Numbered from the stretch's first letter, positions 17,495-28,684 are shown. The stretch: 64,000 nt of DNA from Streptomyces caelestis (GCF_001279005.1 NZ_LGCN01000265.1:186001-250000); one strand, 5' to 3'. Notes: a model not told the origin generated them from the letters alone. Translations and numbers: made by a program.

Positions 17495-18160
17495 CTACCC
17501 ACCCGACCGGTGCGCCACGTACGCCAGCGTGCCCAGCAGCAGACGCGCCTCGGGCGGGCGGGACGCCGAGTCCAGGGCGGGGGAGCGGAGCCAGCGCACC
17601 GGGCCCAGGCCGCCTTGGTCGGACGGCGGCGCCGTGATGTGCGTACCCGGTCCGAGACCGCGCAGGTCCAGGGCGGCCGGGTCGTCCCAGCCCATGCGGT
17701 AGAGCAGCTCGGGCAGTGCGGCGGCGGCGCCGGGGGCGACGAAGAAGTGGGCGCGGCCGTCCGGGGTGGCGGCGACCGGGCCGACCGGCAGGCCCATGCG
17801 CTCCAGCCGGGCCAGGGCGTGGCGTCCGGCGGCCTCCGCGACCTCGATCACGTCGAACGCCCGTCCGACCGGCAGCATCAGCGAGGCCCCCGGGAACTCC
17901 GACCACACCGCGGTCACCTCGTCCAGCGGGGCCCCGGCGCGGATCACCGGCGCGTGGTCCAGCGGATGCGCGCCCGGCGCCCGGCAGCCGGCGCTCCCGC
18001 AGGAGCAGACGCCCGCGGCGGCCCGGACGCCCGGCACCACGTCCCAGCCCCACAGCCCGGTGTACTCCGCCGCGACGGTGCCGTCCGAGGAGCGGCTCCG
18101 GCGACGCGAGCCGGACCGGATGTCGCGGATGCCCCGACTGATGCCGATCGTGAAGCCCAT
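17495..18160 (-). CDS. Bifunctional DNA primase/polymerase (prim-pol) N-terminal-domain-like protein
   Basis: The 221-residue protein matches the stand-alone prim-pol-like proteins common in Streptomyces. It has an N-terminal GLWGWDVVPGVRA segment, a cysteine cluster CSCGSAGC followed by PGAHPLDH, then DVIEVAEAAGRHALARLERMG and a glycine-rich end. In authentic prim-pols the catalytic acidic residues lie around the DVIEV-type strand (often DVD/DxD); here the strand reads FDVIEV with one Asp, so primase activity is doubtful. It is divergent from nsdA, an arrangement I recall from S. coelicolor. GGAGGGGGC precedes ATG 18160. Confidence 0.7.
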   Translation of the reverse strand: MGFTIGISRGIRDIRSGSRRRSRSSDGTVAAEYTGLWGWDVVPGVRAAAGVCSCGSAGCRAPGAHPLDHAPVIRAGAPLDEVTAVWSEFPGASLMLPVGRAFDVIEVAEAAGRHALARLERMGLPVGPVAATPDGRAHFFVAPGAAAALPELLYRMGWDDPAALDLRGLGPGTHITAPPSDQGGLGPVRWLRSPALDSASRPPEARLLLGTLAYVAHRSGG

Positions 18161-18606
18161 GCCCCCTCCAACGGGTCCGACACAGCGGCGGTTACGTAGC
18201 GAACGCGGAAAGTGACTCTCTGTTTCCGACTTCCCGGCGTCGCTCTCCTCAACCGGCGCTTCGAAGCGCCAGGGGTGGTGCGTCCGGCCGTGCGCGCCCT
18301 TCGGTGCACCGCTGCGTTCGCTTTTGACTGTCCCGTGTCAAGTGAATCGTGGGATGGCCACGGGGAGTTCATTCGAAGGGGTGGCGAATGGTGGCGATTG
18401 TGGTTCCGTCGTGGTGGGGCGGGTGATCGTGGGGTTACTGTGTGTGCACGGCTTCTTGGGGCACGTGCATTCGTGGGTATGCCGGAGGCAACTCGGCTTT
18501 CCGTTCGAAGGGTGACAATCGTCGGACGGGCGGCCCCGACAACCGGCATTCTGATAGGGCTTGGCGCACTCGGCGACAAGTGGTCTTCAGGGATGGGGGC
18601 GTTCCA
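18161..18606. promoter_or_regulatory. Divergent control region of prim-pol gene and nsdA
   Basis: 446 bases without a credible gene. On the nsdA side there is TTGACT at 18324 within a short inverted repeat (TTGAC, 8 bases, GTCAA), and GTGACA near 18510, but neither has a well-spaced -10. The long leader is less G+C-rich than the flanking genes. GATGGGGGCG precedes the nsdA GTG. Confidence 0.45.
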
Positions 18607-20103
18607 GTGAGCGGCAACGGCGGTGGCGGGACGAGCGCTGCGAGTGCGGAGAAACGGCCGAACGAGCTGCTCGCGTCGTGGTTCGTCCGCAGCGGCTGGT
18701 CCAAGGGCGAACTCGCCCGCCAGGTCAACCGCAGGGCACGCCAGTTGGGCGCTCACCACATTTCCACCGACACCTCGCGCGTGCGCCGCTGGCTGGACGG
18801 CGAGAACCCTCGCGAGCCGATCCCCCGGATCCTGTCCGAGCTGTTCTCCGAACGCTTCGGCGTCGTCGTCTCCGTCGAGGACCTGGGCCTGCGCGCCACC
18901 CGTCCGGCCCCCTCCGCGACCGGCGTCGACCTGCCCTGGACGGGCCCGCAGACCGTGGCCCTGCTCAGCGAGTTCTCGCGCAGCGACCTGATGCTGGCGC
19001 GGCGCGGCTTCCTCGGGAGCTCGCTGGCCCTCTCCGCGGGCCCGTCCCTCATCGAGCCCATGCAGCGCTGGCTCGTCCCCTCCCCGTCCGCCCCGCTGGC
19101 CCCGCCCGAGGCCGAACCGGTGTCCTCCTCCGCCCGCGCCCGCGGCCGCCTGTCCAGGCCGGAGCTGGACCTGCTGGAGACCACCACCGTGATGTTCCGG
19201 CAGTGGGACGCCCAGTGCGGCGGCGGCCTGCGCCGCAAGGCGGTCGTCGGACAGCTGCACGAGGTGACCGACCTGCTCCAGGAACCCCAGCCCGAGGCCA
19301 CCACCCGGCGCCTGTTCAAGGTCGCCGCCGAACTCGCCCAACTTGCCGGCTGGATGTCGTACGACGTCGGGCTCCAGCCCACCGCGCAGAAGTACTTCGT
19401 GCTCGCCCTGCACGCCGCCAAGGAGGCCGGCGACCGGCCGCTCGGCTCCTACGTGCTGTCCAGCATGAGCCGGCAGATGATCCACCTCGGCCGGCCCGAG
19501 GACGCCCTGGAGCTGATCCACCTCGCGCAGTACGGCAGCCGGGACTGCGCGAGCCCGCGCACCCAGTCCATGCTGTATGCGATGGAGGCCCGCGCCTACG
19601 CCAACATGGGCCAGCCCGGCCGGTGCAAGCGGGCGGTGCGGATGGCCGAGGACACCTTCGCCGAGGCCGACGAGTGGGACGAGCCCGACCCCGACTGGAT
19701 CGGCTTCTTCTCCGAGGCCGAGCTGTACGCGGAGAACTCCCACTCCTACCGCGACCTCGCCTACGTCGCCGGCCGCAGCCCCACCTACGCCTCGCTCGCC
19801 GAGCCGCTGATGCGGCGGGCCGTGGAGCTGTTCGGCCGGGAGGGCGGCGAACACCAGCGCTCCTACGCCCTCAACCTGATCGGCATGGCCACCGTCCACC
19901 TGCTGCAGAGCGAGCCCGAGCAGAGCACGGTCCTCGCCACCGACGCCATCAAGGCGGCCAAAAAGGTCCGTTCCGAGCGCGTCAACACTCGTATCCGAAA
20001 GACGGTCGACACCGCCGTACGCGACTTCGGGGGCCTCGCCGAAGTCGTCGAACTCGGCGAGCGGCTCGCGATCGAGCTGCCCGAGACCGCGGACGCGGTC
20101 TGA
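18607..20103 (+). CDS. nsdA: NsdA, negative regulator of antibiotic production and sporulation
   Basis: NsdA represses actinorhodin, CDA and methylenomycin production and aerial development in S. coelicolor. The 498-residue protein starts VSGNGGGGTSAASAEKRPNE and has an N-terminal helix-turn-helix-like region (WSKGELARQVNRRAR, then SRVRRWLDGENPRE), a spacer with ARRGFLGSSLALSAG, and a helical C-terminal half of TPR-like repeats (AKEAGDRPLGSYVLSSMSR; ARAYANMGQPGRCKRAV). This layout resembles other Streptomyces HTH-TPR regulators. GTG 18607 is favoured over earlier in-frame starts because the upstream translation is compositionally non-coding. Confidence 0.9.
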   Translation: MSGNGGGGTSAASAEKRPNELLASWFVRSGWSKGELARQVNRRARQLGAHHISTDTSRVRRWLDGENPREPIPRILSELFSERFGVVVSVEDLGLRATRPAPSATGVDLPWTGPQTVALLSEFSRSDLMLARRGFLGSSLALSAGPSLIEPMQRWLVPSPSAPLAPPEAEPVSSSARARGRLSRPELDLLETTTVMFRQWDAQCGGGLRRKAVVGQLHEVTDLLQEPQPEATTRRLFKVAAELAQLAGWMSYDVGLQPTAQKYFVLALHAAKEAGDRPLGSYVLSSMSRQMIHLGRPEDALELIHLAQYGSRDCASPRTQSMLYAMEARAYANMGQPGRCKRAVRMAEDTFAEADEWDEPDPDWIGFFSEAELYAENSHSYRDLAYVAGRSPTYASLAEPLMRRAVELFGREGGEHQRSYALNLIGMATVHLLQSEPEQSTVLATDAIKAAKKVRSERVNTRIRKTVDTAVRDFGGLAEVVELGERLAIELPETADAV

Positions 20104-22127
<2,024 letters not shown>

Positions 22128-22150
22128 GACACGAGGACGGGAGTCGCCGG

Positions 22151-24592
22151 GTGACGAGTACGAACGTGACGAAGGAAACAGAGGACTCGGGACCCGGCGG
22201 TTACGCGGCGGCCCGGCTGCGCCTCCTCACCGAGGAGGCGCGGTCCGGGCCGCCGCGCCGTACCGCTCTGGCGGACCTCACCGACGACTGGCTCGGCGGG
22301 CTGTTCGCGGCGGGCGCGCAGGGGGCGCGCGGGGTGTCCCTGGTCGCCGTGGGCGGCTACGGACGCGCGGAACTGTCCCCGCGCAGCGACCTCGACCTCC
22401 TCCTGCTGCACGACGGAAGCGACCCCGAGGCGGTCGCCGCCCTGGCGGACCGCCTCTGGTACCCCGTCTGGGACCTGGGTCTCGCCCTCGACCACTCCGT
22501 CCGCACCGCCGCCGAGGCCCGCAAGGCCGCGGGCGAGGACCTCAAGGTGCAGCTCGGCCTGCTGGACGCCCGGCACATCGCCGGCGACCTCGGCCTCACC
22601 ACGTCGCTGCGCACCACGGTGCTCGCCGACTGGCGCAACCAGGCGCCGAAACGCCTTCCCGCCCTGCGGGAGCTGTGCGAGGAACGCGCCGAACGCCAGG
22701 GCGAACTGCAGTACCTCCTGGAACCCGACCTCAAGGAGGCCCGCGGCGGACTGCGCGACGCCACCGCCCTGCGCGCCGTCGCCGCCTCCTGGCTGGCCGA
22801 CGCCCCGCGCGAGGGCCTCGCCGACGCCCGCCGCCGGCTCCTCGACGTACGGGACGCCCTGCACCTGACGACCGGGCGTGCCACCGACCGGCTCGCGCTC
22901 CAGGAACAGGACCAGGTCGCGGCCGAACTGGGCGTGCTCGACGCGGACGCGCTGCTGCGGCAGGTCTACGAGGCCGCGCGGGTCATCGCCTACGCCGGAG
23001 ACGTCACCTGGCGCGAAGTGGGACGCGTCCTGCGCTCCCGCGCGGTGCGGCCCCGACTGCGCGCCGTCCTCGGCGGCGGGAAACCGGCGCCCGAGCGCTC
23101 CCCGCTGGCCGAGGGGGTCGTGGAACAGGACGGCGAGGTGGTGCTCGCCCGCGCCGCGCGCCCCGACCGCGACCCCGTGCTTCCCCTGCGCGCCGCGGCG
23201 GCCGCCGCCCAGGCCGGACTCCCCCTCTCCCCGCACGCCGTACGGCGCATGGCGGCCGGCGCCCGCCCGCTGCCCGCGCCCTGGCCCGCCGAGGCCCGCG
23301 AACAGCTCGTCACCCTGCTGGGCTCGGGGCGTCCCACCATCGAGGTCTGGGAGGCGCTGGAGGCGGAGGGACTGGTCAGCCTGCTGCTGCCGGACTGGGA
23401 CCGGGTGCGCTGCCGCCCGCAGCGCAACGCCGTGCACCTGTGGACCGTCGACCGGCACCTCATCGAGACCGCCGTGCGCGCCTCCGCGTTCACCCGCCGG
23501 GTCGGCCGCCCCGACCTGCTGCTGGTCGCCGCGCTGCTGCACGACATCGGCAAGGGCTGGCCCGGCGACCACTCGGTGGCCGGCGAGGTCATCGCCAGGG
23601 ACGTGGCCGCCCGCATCGGCTTCGACCAGCACGACGTCACGGTGGTCGCCACCCTCGTACGCCACCATCTGCTGCTCGTCGAGACCGCCACCCGGCGCGA
23701 CCTGGAGGACCCCGCCACCGTGCGCGCGGTCGCCGACGCCGTCGGCGCCCAGGGCACCCTCGAACTGCTGCACGCCCTCACCGAGGCGGACGCCCTCGCC
23801 ACCGGCCCGGCCGCCTGGTCGTCCTGGCGCGCCTCGCTCGTCGCGGACCTGGTCGAACGGGTCGGTGCCGTGCTGTCCGGGGACGCCCCGGACGGGCCCG
23901 AGGAAGCCGTGCCCACCGCGGAACAGGAGCGCCTCGCGATCGAGGCCGTCGCCACGGGCGCGCCGGTGCTGTCCCTGCGGGCCCGGGCCGAGCCGCCCAC
24001 CGAGCCCTCCGGCGGCCCCGAGCCGCTGGGCGTGGAGCTGCGCATCGCCGTACCCGACCAGGCGGGCGTGCTGCCCGCCGTGGCCGGGGTGCTCGCCATG
24101 CACCGGCTGACCGTGCGCACGGCCGAGCTGCGGGCCCTGGACCTCCCGGACGGCGTGGACGGCTCCGTACTGCTGCTGGACTGGCGGGTCGCCGCCGAGT
24201 ACGGCTCCCTGCCCCAGGCCGCCCGGCTCCGCGCGGACCTCGTCCGCGCCCTCGACGGCACCCTGGACATCGCCGGCCGGCTCGCCGAACGGGACGCCGC
24301 CTACCCGCGCCGCCGGGGCGTGGTGGCGCCCCCGCCGCGCGTGACGGTCGCCCCGGCCGCCTCCCGGCACGCCACGGTGATCGAGGTCCGGGCCCAGGAC
24401 GCCCCCGGGCTGCTGTTCCGCATCGGGCGGGCGCTGGAGGACGCGGCCGTGCGGGTGCGCAGCGCGCACGCGAGCACGCTGGGCGCGAACGCGGTCGACG
24501 CCTTCTACGTGACCTCGCCGGACGGCTCGCCCCTTCCCGGCGAGGAGGCGGTGTCCATGGCCCGGAAACTGGAGGAGACGCTGCGGGCGTGA
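22151..24592 (+). CDS. glnD: PII nucleotidyltransferase GlnD
   Basis: Bifunctional enzyme that modifies and demodifies GlnK in response to nitrogen status; in S. coelicolor it acts as an adenylyltransferase. The 813-residue protein has the nucleotidyltransferase motif GGYGRAELSPRSDLDLLLL near residues 68-86, an HD phosphohydrolase domain (LLHDIGKGWPGDH near residue 462), and two C-terminal ACT domains (from about residues 630 and 742, with VPDQAGVLP and AQDAPGLLFRIG) that sense glutamine. GTG 22151 follows a GGACGGGAG-type SD. Third gene of the amtB operon. Confidence 0.95.
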   Translation: MTSTNVTKETEDSGPGGYAAARLRLLTEEARSGPPRRTALADLTDDWLGGLFAAGAQGARGVSLVAVGGYGRAELSPRSDLDLLLLHDGSDPEAVAALADRLWYPVWDLGLALDHSVRTAAEARKAAGEDLKVQLGLLDARHIAGDLGLTTSLRTTVLADWRNQAPKRLPALRELCEERAERQGELQYLLEPDLKEARGGLRDATALRAVAASWLADAPREGLADARRRLLDVRDALHLTTGRATDRLALQEQDQVAAELGVLDADALLRQVYEAARVIAYAGDVTWREVGRVLRSRAVRPRLRAVLGGGKPAPERSPLAEGVVEQDGEVVLARAARPDRDPVLPLRAAAAAAQAGLPLSPHAVRRMAAGARPLPAPWPAEAREQLVTLLGSGRPTIEVWEALEAEGLVSLLLPDWDRVRCRPQRNAVHLWTVDRHLIETAVRASAFTRRVGRPDLLLVAALLHDIGKGWPGDHSVAGEVIARDVAARIGFDQHDVTVVATLVRHHLLLVETATRRDLEDPATVRAVADAVGAQGTLELLHALTEADALATGPAAWSSWRASLVADLVERVGAVLSGDAPDGPEEAVPTAEQERLAIEAVATGAPVLSLRARAEPPTEPSGGPEPLGVELRIAVPDQAGVLPAVAGVLAMHRLTVRTAELRALDLPDGVDGSVLLLDWRVAAEYGSLPQAARLRADLVRALDGTLDIAGRLAERDAAYPRRRGVVAPPPRVTVAPAASRHATVIEVRAQDAPGLLFRIGRALEDAAVRVRSAHASTLGANAVDAFYVTSPDGSPLPGEEAVSMARKLEETLRA

Positions 24593-24751
24593 CCTCGTGG
24601 TCCTTCCGTGCGCCGATCGGGCGTGCCCCCCGCCCGCGCGGGAATCCGCTCCCGTCCGCCGACTCCGGCGGGCGGGGGCGATTTGCTCGCCGGGCCGGAT
24701 ACCCTGGAGGGCAGCCCAGATTCGCCCCCGACCCCGAGGACCGACGCCGCC

Positions 24752-26302
24752 GTGTTCGATACTCTCTCCGACCGCCTCAGCGCGACCTTCAAAAACCTCC
24801 GCGGAAAAGGCCGGCTGAGCGAAGCGGACATCGACGCCACGGCGCGTGAGATCCGCATCGCCCTGCTGGAAGCGGACGTGGCCCTGCCGGTCGTCCGCAC
24901 GTTCATCAAGAACGTCAAGGAGCGCGCGCTCGGCGCCGAGGTCTCCAAGGCGCTGAACCCCGCCCAGCAGGTCCTCAAGATCGTCAACGACGAGCTCGTC
25001 ACGATCCTGGGCGGCGAGACCCGCCGGCTGCGCTTCGCCAAGCAGCCGCCGACCGTGATCATGCTGGCCGGTCTGCAGGGTGCCGGTAAGACCACCCTCG
25101 CGGGCAAGCTCGGCCGCTGGCTCAAGGAGCAGGGCCACTCCCCGGTGCTGGTCGCCGCCGACCTCCAGCGCCCCAACGCCGTCAACCAGCTGAGCGTCGT
25201 CGCCGAGCGCGCGGGCGTAGCCGTCTACGCGCCCGAGCCGGGCAACGGCGTGGGCGACCCGGTGAAGGTCGCCAAGGACTCCGTCGAGTTCGCGAAGACC
25301 AAGGTCCACGACATCGTGATCGTGGACACCGCCGGCCGCCTGGGCATCGACCAGGAGATGATGCGGCAGGCCGCGGACATCCGCGACGCCGTCTCCCCGG
25401 ACGAGATCCTGTTCGTCGTCGACGCCATGATCGGTCAGGACGCCGTCAACACCGCCGAGGCGTTCCGCGACGGCGTCGGCTTCGACGGCGTGGTGCTCTC
25501 CAAGCTCGACGGCGACGCCCGCGGTGGTGCGGCCCTGTCGATCCGGCAGATCACCGGCAAGCCGATCATGTTCGCGTCCAACGGTGAGAAGCTCGACGAC
25601 TTCGACGCCTTCCACCCGGACCGGATGGCCTCCCGCATCCTCGACATGGGCGACCTGCTCACCCTGATCGAGCAGGCGGAGAAGACGTTCAGTCAGGAAG
25701 AGGCCGAGAAGATGGCCTCCAAGCTGGCGTCGAAGAAGGGCCAGGACTTCACCCTGGACGACTTCCTGGCCCAGATGGAGCAGGTCAGGAAAATGGGCTC
25801 CATCTCGAAGCTGCTCGGCATGTTGCCCGGCATGGGCCAGATCAAGGACCAGATCAACAACCTGGACGAGCGGGACGTCGACCGCACCGCCGCGATCATC
25901 AAGTCGATGACCCCGGCCGAGCGCCAGGAGCCGACGATCATCAACGGCTCGCGCCGCGCCCGTATCGCCAAGGGCTCCGGTGTCGAGGTCAGCGCGGTGA
26001 AGGGCCTGGTCGAGCGGTTCTTCGAGGCCCGCAAGATGATGTCCCGGATGGCCCAGGGCGGCGGCATGCCGGGGATGCCCGGGATGCCGGGCATGGGCGG
26101 CGGCCCGGGCCGGCAGAAGAAGAAGCAGAAGCAGGCCAAGGGCAAGCAGCGCTCCGGCAACCCGATGAAGCGCAGGCAGCAGGAGCAGGAGGAGGCCGCG
26201 CGCCGCGCCGCCGCCGCGGAGGGCGCGGGCGCCTTCGGGCTGCCGCAGCAGGGCGGCAAGGACTTCGAGCTGCCCGACGAGTTCAAGAAGTTCATGGGCT
26301 GA
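24752..26302 (+). CDS. ffh: Signal recognition particle protein Ffh (SRP54)
   Basis: GTPase that binds 4.5S RNA and signal sequences emerging from the ribosome. The 516-residue protein begins VFDTLSDRLSATFKNLRGKG; the NG domain has GLQGAGKTT near residue 107, DTAGRLGID and SKLDGDARGG; the M domain follows (SKLLGMLPGMGQIKDQ) with a C-terminal GMPGMPGMPGMGG methionine/glycine repeat and a basic KKKQKQ segment, then a streptomycete tail ending DEFKKFMG. GTG 24752 gives the usual N terminus. Partner of ftsY upstream. Confidence 0.96.
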   Translation: MFDTLSDRLSATFKNLRGKGRLSEADIDATAREIRIALLEADVALPVVRTFIKNVKERALGAEVSKALNPAQQVLKIVNDELVTILGGETRRLRFAKQPPTVIMLAGLQGAGKTTLAGKLGRWLKEQGHSPVLVAADLQRPNAVNQLSVVAERAGVAVYAPEPGNGVGDPVKVAKDSVEFAKTKVHDIVIVDTAGRLGIDQEMMRQAADIRDAVSPDEILFVVDAMIGQDAVNTAEAFRDGVGFDGVVLSKLDGDARGGAALSIRQITGKPIMFASNGEKLDDFDAFHPDRMASRILDMGDLLTLIEQAEKTFSQEEAEKMASKLASKKGQDFTLDDFLAQMEQVRKMGSISKLLGMLPGMGQIKDQINNLDERDVDRTAAIIKSMTPAERQEPTIINGSRRARIAKGSGVEVSAVKGLVERFFEARKMMSRMAQGGGMPGMPGMPGMGGGPGRQKKKQKQAKGKQRSGNPMKRRQQEQEEAARRAAAAEGAGAFGLPQQGGKDFELPDEFKKFMG

Positions 26303-26314
26303 GAACCCGTCGTA

Positions 26315-26360
26315 CGGCGCCGGGGCGCCCCCTCGTCGGAAGGGGGGCGCCCCGGTGCCG
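26315..26360 (+). terminator. ffh terminator
   Basis: An 18-bp stem (arms 26315-26332 and 26343-26360, with one G-T pair) 13 bases after the ffh stop. It also faces the 3' end of the convergent methyltransferase gene. Confidence 0.8.
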
Positions 26361-26396
26361 TGTCCGCCGTGTCTCCCCGGCCCCGTGTCCCGTGCC

Positions 26397-27248
26397 TCAG
26401 GCAACGCGGGCGACGAGGTACCGGAACACGTTCGGCATCCACACGGTCCCGTCCTGCCGCTGGTACGGGTGCAGGGCCTCCGCCAGTTCCTTGTCGACCT
26501 GCGCCTGGTCCGTGGCCATGACCGCCGGGTCGAACAGTCCGGTCGACTTCAGGCCCCGTACCGCGCTGTCCGCGTCGGCGTAGCCGAACGGGCAGGCCAC
26601 CCGTCCGGAGCCGTCCGGCCACAGCCCCGCCCGCGCGGCGACCCGCTCCAGGTCGTCGCGGTCCGTGGGGCGCCAGGCGCCCGTGCCGCCGCGCAGCGGT
26701 TCCGCCGGTCCGGCGGCCGCCCGGAGCACGGACGCCGTGGCGCACCGCTCCGGCGGACCCCAGCCGGTCAGCACCACGGCCGCTCCGCGCCCGGCGAGCG
26801 GCACCGCCTCGGCGAGCAGACCGCCCAGCCGTTCCGCGTCGCCCGCGAGACAGCCGATCGGCTCGAAGGCGGTCACCACGGTGTACGCGTCCGCGCGGGC
26901 GGCCTCACCGGGCGAACCCCGCACGATCCGGATGTCGTCACGCACGCGTGCGTCCCGCTCGTCGGGCAGCAGCCGCTCCCGAGCGAGGGCCAGCCGGTCG
27001 GCACAGGCGTCGACGCCGGTGACCGCGGCACCGCGCGAGGCCGCCATCAGCAGGGCCAGTCCCGAGCCGCAGCCGAGGCCGAGCAGTCGTGTCGTGGGAC
27101 CCACGTCCAGTCGCTCGTAGACGGCCTCGTAGAGCGGTACGAGCATCCGCTCCTGGATCTCGGACCAGTCACGCGCGCGTGCACGCAGGTCCACACGGGG
27201 GGCGGCCCCCGTACGAGGCGGGTGCTGCCGCACGAGCGTAGGTGTCAT
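26397..27248 (-). CDS. SAM-dependent methyltransferase, class I
   Basis: The 283-residue protein has a Rossmann-type SAM-binding site LLGLGCGSGLALLMAASRGA near residues 55-75 and the acidic strand end VTGVDACADRLALARERLL; the C-terminal half contains RVACPFGYADADSAVRGL and DGTVWMPNVFRYLVARVA, a pattern of ubiquinone/menaquinone-type and small-molecule methyltransferases. The substrate is not evident. ATG 27248 is chosen (GGGGCG upstream); a TTG start 15 bases earlier would include a TTA codon and lacks a good SD. It is monocistronic and convergent with ffh. Confidence 0.8.
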   Translation of the reverse strand: MTPTLVRQHPPRTGAAPRVDLRARARDWSEIQERMLVPLYEAVYERLDVGPTTRLLGLGCGSGLALLMAASRGAAVTGVDACADRLALARERLLPDERDARVRDDIRIVRGSPGEAARADAYTVVTAFEPIGCLAGDAERLGGLLAEAVPLAGRGAAVVLTGWGPPERCATASVLRAAAGPAEPLRGGTGAWRPTDRDDLERVAARAGLWPDGSGRVACPFGYADADSAVRGLKSTGLFDPAVMATDQAQVDKELAEALHPYQRQDGTVWMPNVFRYLVARVA

Positions 27249-27730
27249 AGGTAAGCGCCCCAATCAGCCGAGAGTTGCCGTAGTGCCCGATTCCCTGGCC
27301 CCCGTGCAGTGCGCCCCGCACACCCCCCGTATGCCAGGAAACTCCGCCCTCGTCGTGTCGTCCAGTGGAATGCGCCGACGGCTTGGTAGTCGCCTGTGCC
27401 AGTGGCAAGGATTCACCTTCCGGTCATCCCGGCCCGCCCGTTCCTTCATGGCGGAGGCACCCGTACGCCGGTTCCGGCCAAGGTCGACGGAGCCGGGAGC
27501 GGCTTGTGGCGGGGCGGTGCGCGGTCGCGGGGGCGGACCCGGTAACGTCGCGCCCGTGGCGTGCCCGCCGAGCCGGACGCCGTGTCCCCGCGAGAGCGAC
27601 CGAAACGCCTCTTGCGCATCCGCGAGCCTCACGCGCACCGGCGCGCGGAGACCGCTCACGCGCGGGGCGTACGTCAGCCTACGCACCACCTTGAGGTGAG
27701 CTGCGAGGCTTCTCCGCAGATCAGCGCACC
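27249..27730. other. Long gene-poor region upstream of the methyltransferase and the HExxH gene
   Basis: Open frames exist on both strands, but all are Arg/Pro/Ser-rich with out-of-phase third positions, so no gene is called. The region should carry the promoters of the two divergent genes. A small palindrome TGCCA-G-TGGCA lies at 27397-27407. No convincing -35/-10 pair was found. Confidence 0.5.
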
Positions 27731-27770
27731 CGTACTCGTCAGGGCACATCAGTGCCAACTGACGGGTACG
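27731..27770. promoter_or_regulatory. 40-nt two-part hairpin upstream of the HExxH gene
   Basis: CGTACTCGTCAG pairs with CTGACGGGTACG (one T-G pair), and inside it GGCAC-ATCA-GTGCC pairs, with two bulged A: a 17-bp stem ending 62 bases before the GTG 27833. It is followed by an A/T-rich patch TGCAAATTATTTGG. It could be an operator, an attenuator or the terminator of a short RNA. Confidence 0.65.
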
Positions 27771-27832
27771 TGCAAATTATTTGGGATGCCCCGGAATCGG
27801 AACACAGAGGCACCCAGGCTCGTTGTCATTAC

Positions 27833-28432
27833 GTGAGCACGACACAGACACCACCTGTTCTCGCCGCAGAGCTGGCGCAGGCGTGGGCCGACATTCAGCG
27901 GTACCACCCCGAGCTGCCCGATCTTGCCGCGCCCGAGTCCCTGATCGGGGAGTCGTCGTCCGCGTGCGGTCACGAACTCTCCTTCGAACGACTGCTGCAC
28001 GAGGCAGTCCACGGCGTCGCCGCCGCGCGCGGCGTACGCGACACATCCCGCGCCGGCCGCTACCACAACCGCAGATTCCTCGCGATCGCCGAGGAGCTGG
28101 GCCTGGACCACCCCGAGGAACCGCACCCCAGCAGCGGCTTCTCACTGGTCACGCTCACTCCCGAGGCGAAGCGCCGCTACCGCCCGACGACGGAGCGCCT
28201 CCAGCGCGCCCTGAAGGCCCATTCCGCGGCGACCGCGGGCGACACCGCCCGCAGCTTCCGCGGCCCGGCCGCACGGCACGGCTCCTCCGGGGGCGGTGTC
28301 CGCGTCAAGGCCGTCTGCGACTGCGGCCGCAACGTCCGCGTCGTCCCCTCGGTCCTCGCCCAGGCCCCCATCGTCTGCGGAGGCTGCGGCAAGCCCTTCC
28401 GGATCCCCGACGTGGTGGCGGCCGCGAGCTGA
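27833..28432 (+). CDS. SprT-like HExxH protein with C-terminal zinc ribbon, unknown function
   Basis: The 199-residue protein begins VSTTQTPPVLAAELAQAW. A zinc-protease motif HEAVH lies at residues 56-60 (ERLLHEAVHG), followed by GRYHNRRFLAIAEELGL (His78), the layout of SprT/Spartan-type metallopeptidase-like domains. The C terminus holds CDCGRNVR and CGGCGKPF, a probable zinc ribbon. Related proteins occur on Streptomyces chromosomes and, as I recall, on integrating elements. There is no signal peptide. GTG 27833 has no clear SD; an upstream GTG at 27752 is possible but would start within the hairpin. DNA-protein crosslink repair is only a family-based guess. Confidence 0.72.
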   Translation: MSTTQTPPVLAAELAQAWADIQRYHPELPDLAAPESLIGESSSACGHELSFERLLHEAVHGVAAARGVRDTSRAGRYHNRRFLAIAEELGLDHPEEPHPSSGFSLVTLTPEAKRRYRPTTERLQRALKAHSAATAGDTARSFRGPAARHGSSGGGVRVKAVCDCGRNVRVVPSVLAQAPIVCGGCGKPFRIPDVVAAAS

Positions 28433-28436
28433 CGGC

Positions 28437-28459
28437 CCCGGCATCTCGTGGATGCCGGG
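28437..28459 (+). terminator. First of two tandem terminators after the HExxH gene
   Basis: CCCGGCATC-TCGTG-GATGCCGGG, a perfect 9-bp stem starting five bases after the stop codon. Confidence 0.65.
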
Positions 28460-28496
28460 ACCACCCCGCCGCCCCGCCGTCATCGCCGGCACCCGT

Positions 28497-28532
28497 GCCT
28501 CTCCCGGAGCCCGAAAGGGCTCCGGGAGAGGC
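28497..28532. terminator. Second tandem terminator, 16-bp stem with GAAA tetraloop
   Basis: Arms 28497-28512 and 28517-28532 are perfect complements closing a GAAA loop (GGAGCCC-GAAA-GGGCTCC at the top). Very stable; isolates the rpsP operon. Confidence 0.85.
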
Positions 28533-28654
28533 GTACCCGGAGCGGCACGGGCGGGCGCGGCGGCGCCTCGTCTGCGCCGAGCGGCGCACCCGCCGCGCGG
28601 TCACCGGGACGACGGACACCCCTCCGGCGTGCCCACTTTCCCGCACTCCCTCGG

Positions 28655-28684
28655 TGAAGCGCGTCCCACGGGGTGTGGCACAAT
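28655..28684 (+). promoter_or_regulatory. Candidate promoter of the rpsP operon
   Basis: CACAAT (28679-28684) is a good -10; TGAAGC (28655-28660) stands 18 bases upstream as a weak -35. The rpsP leader would be about 130 nt. Confidence 0.4.

Noticed and set aside
27249..27263. N-terminal extension of the methyltransferase with a TTA codon, suggesting bldA control
   Set aside because: The extension requires a TTG start and places the SD-like GGGGCG inside the coding region; ATG 27248 is better.
27264..27758. 164-residue minus-strand ORF in the gap before the HExxH gene
   Set aside because: No SD, Arg/Pro/Gly-rich, third positions not G+C-biased in that frame, and it would run through the 27731-27770 hairpin.
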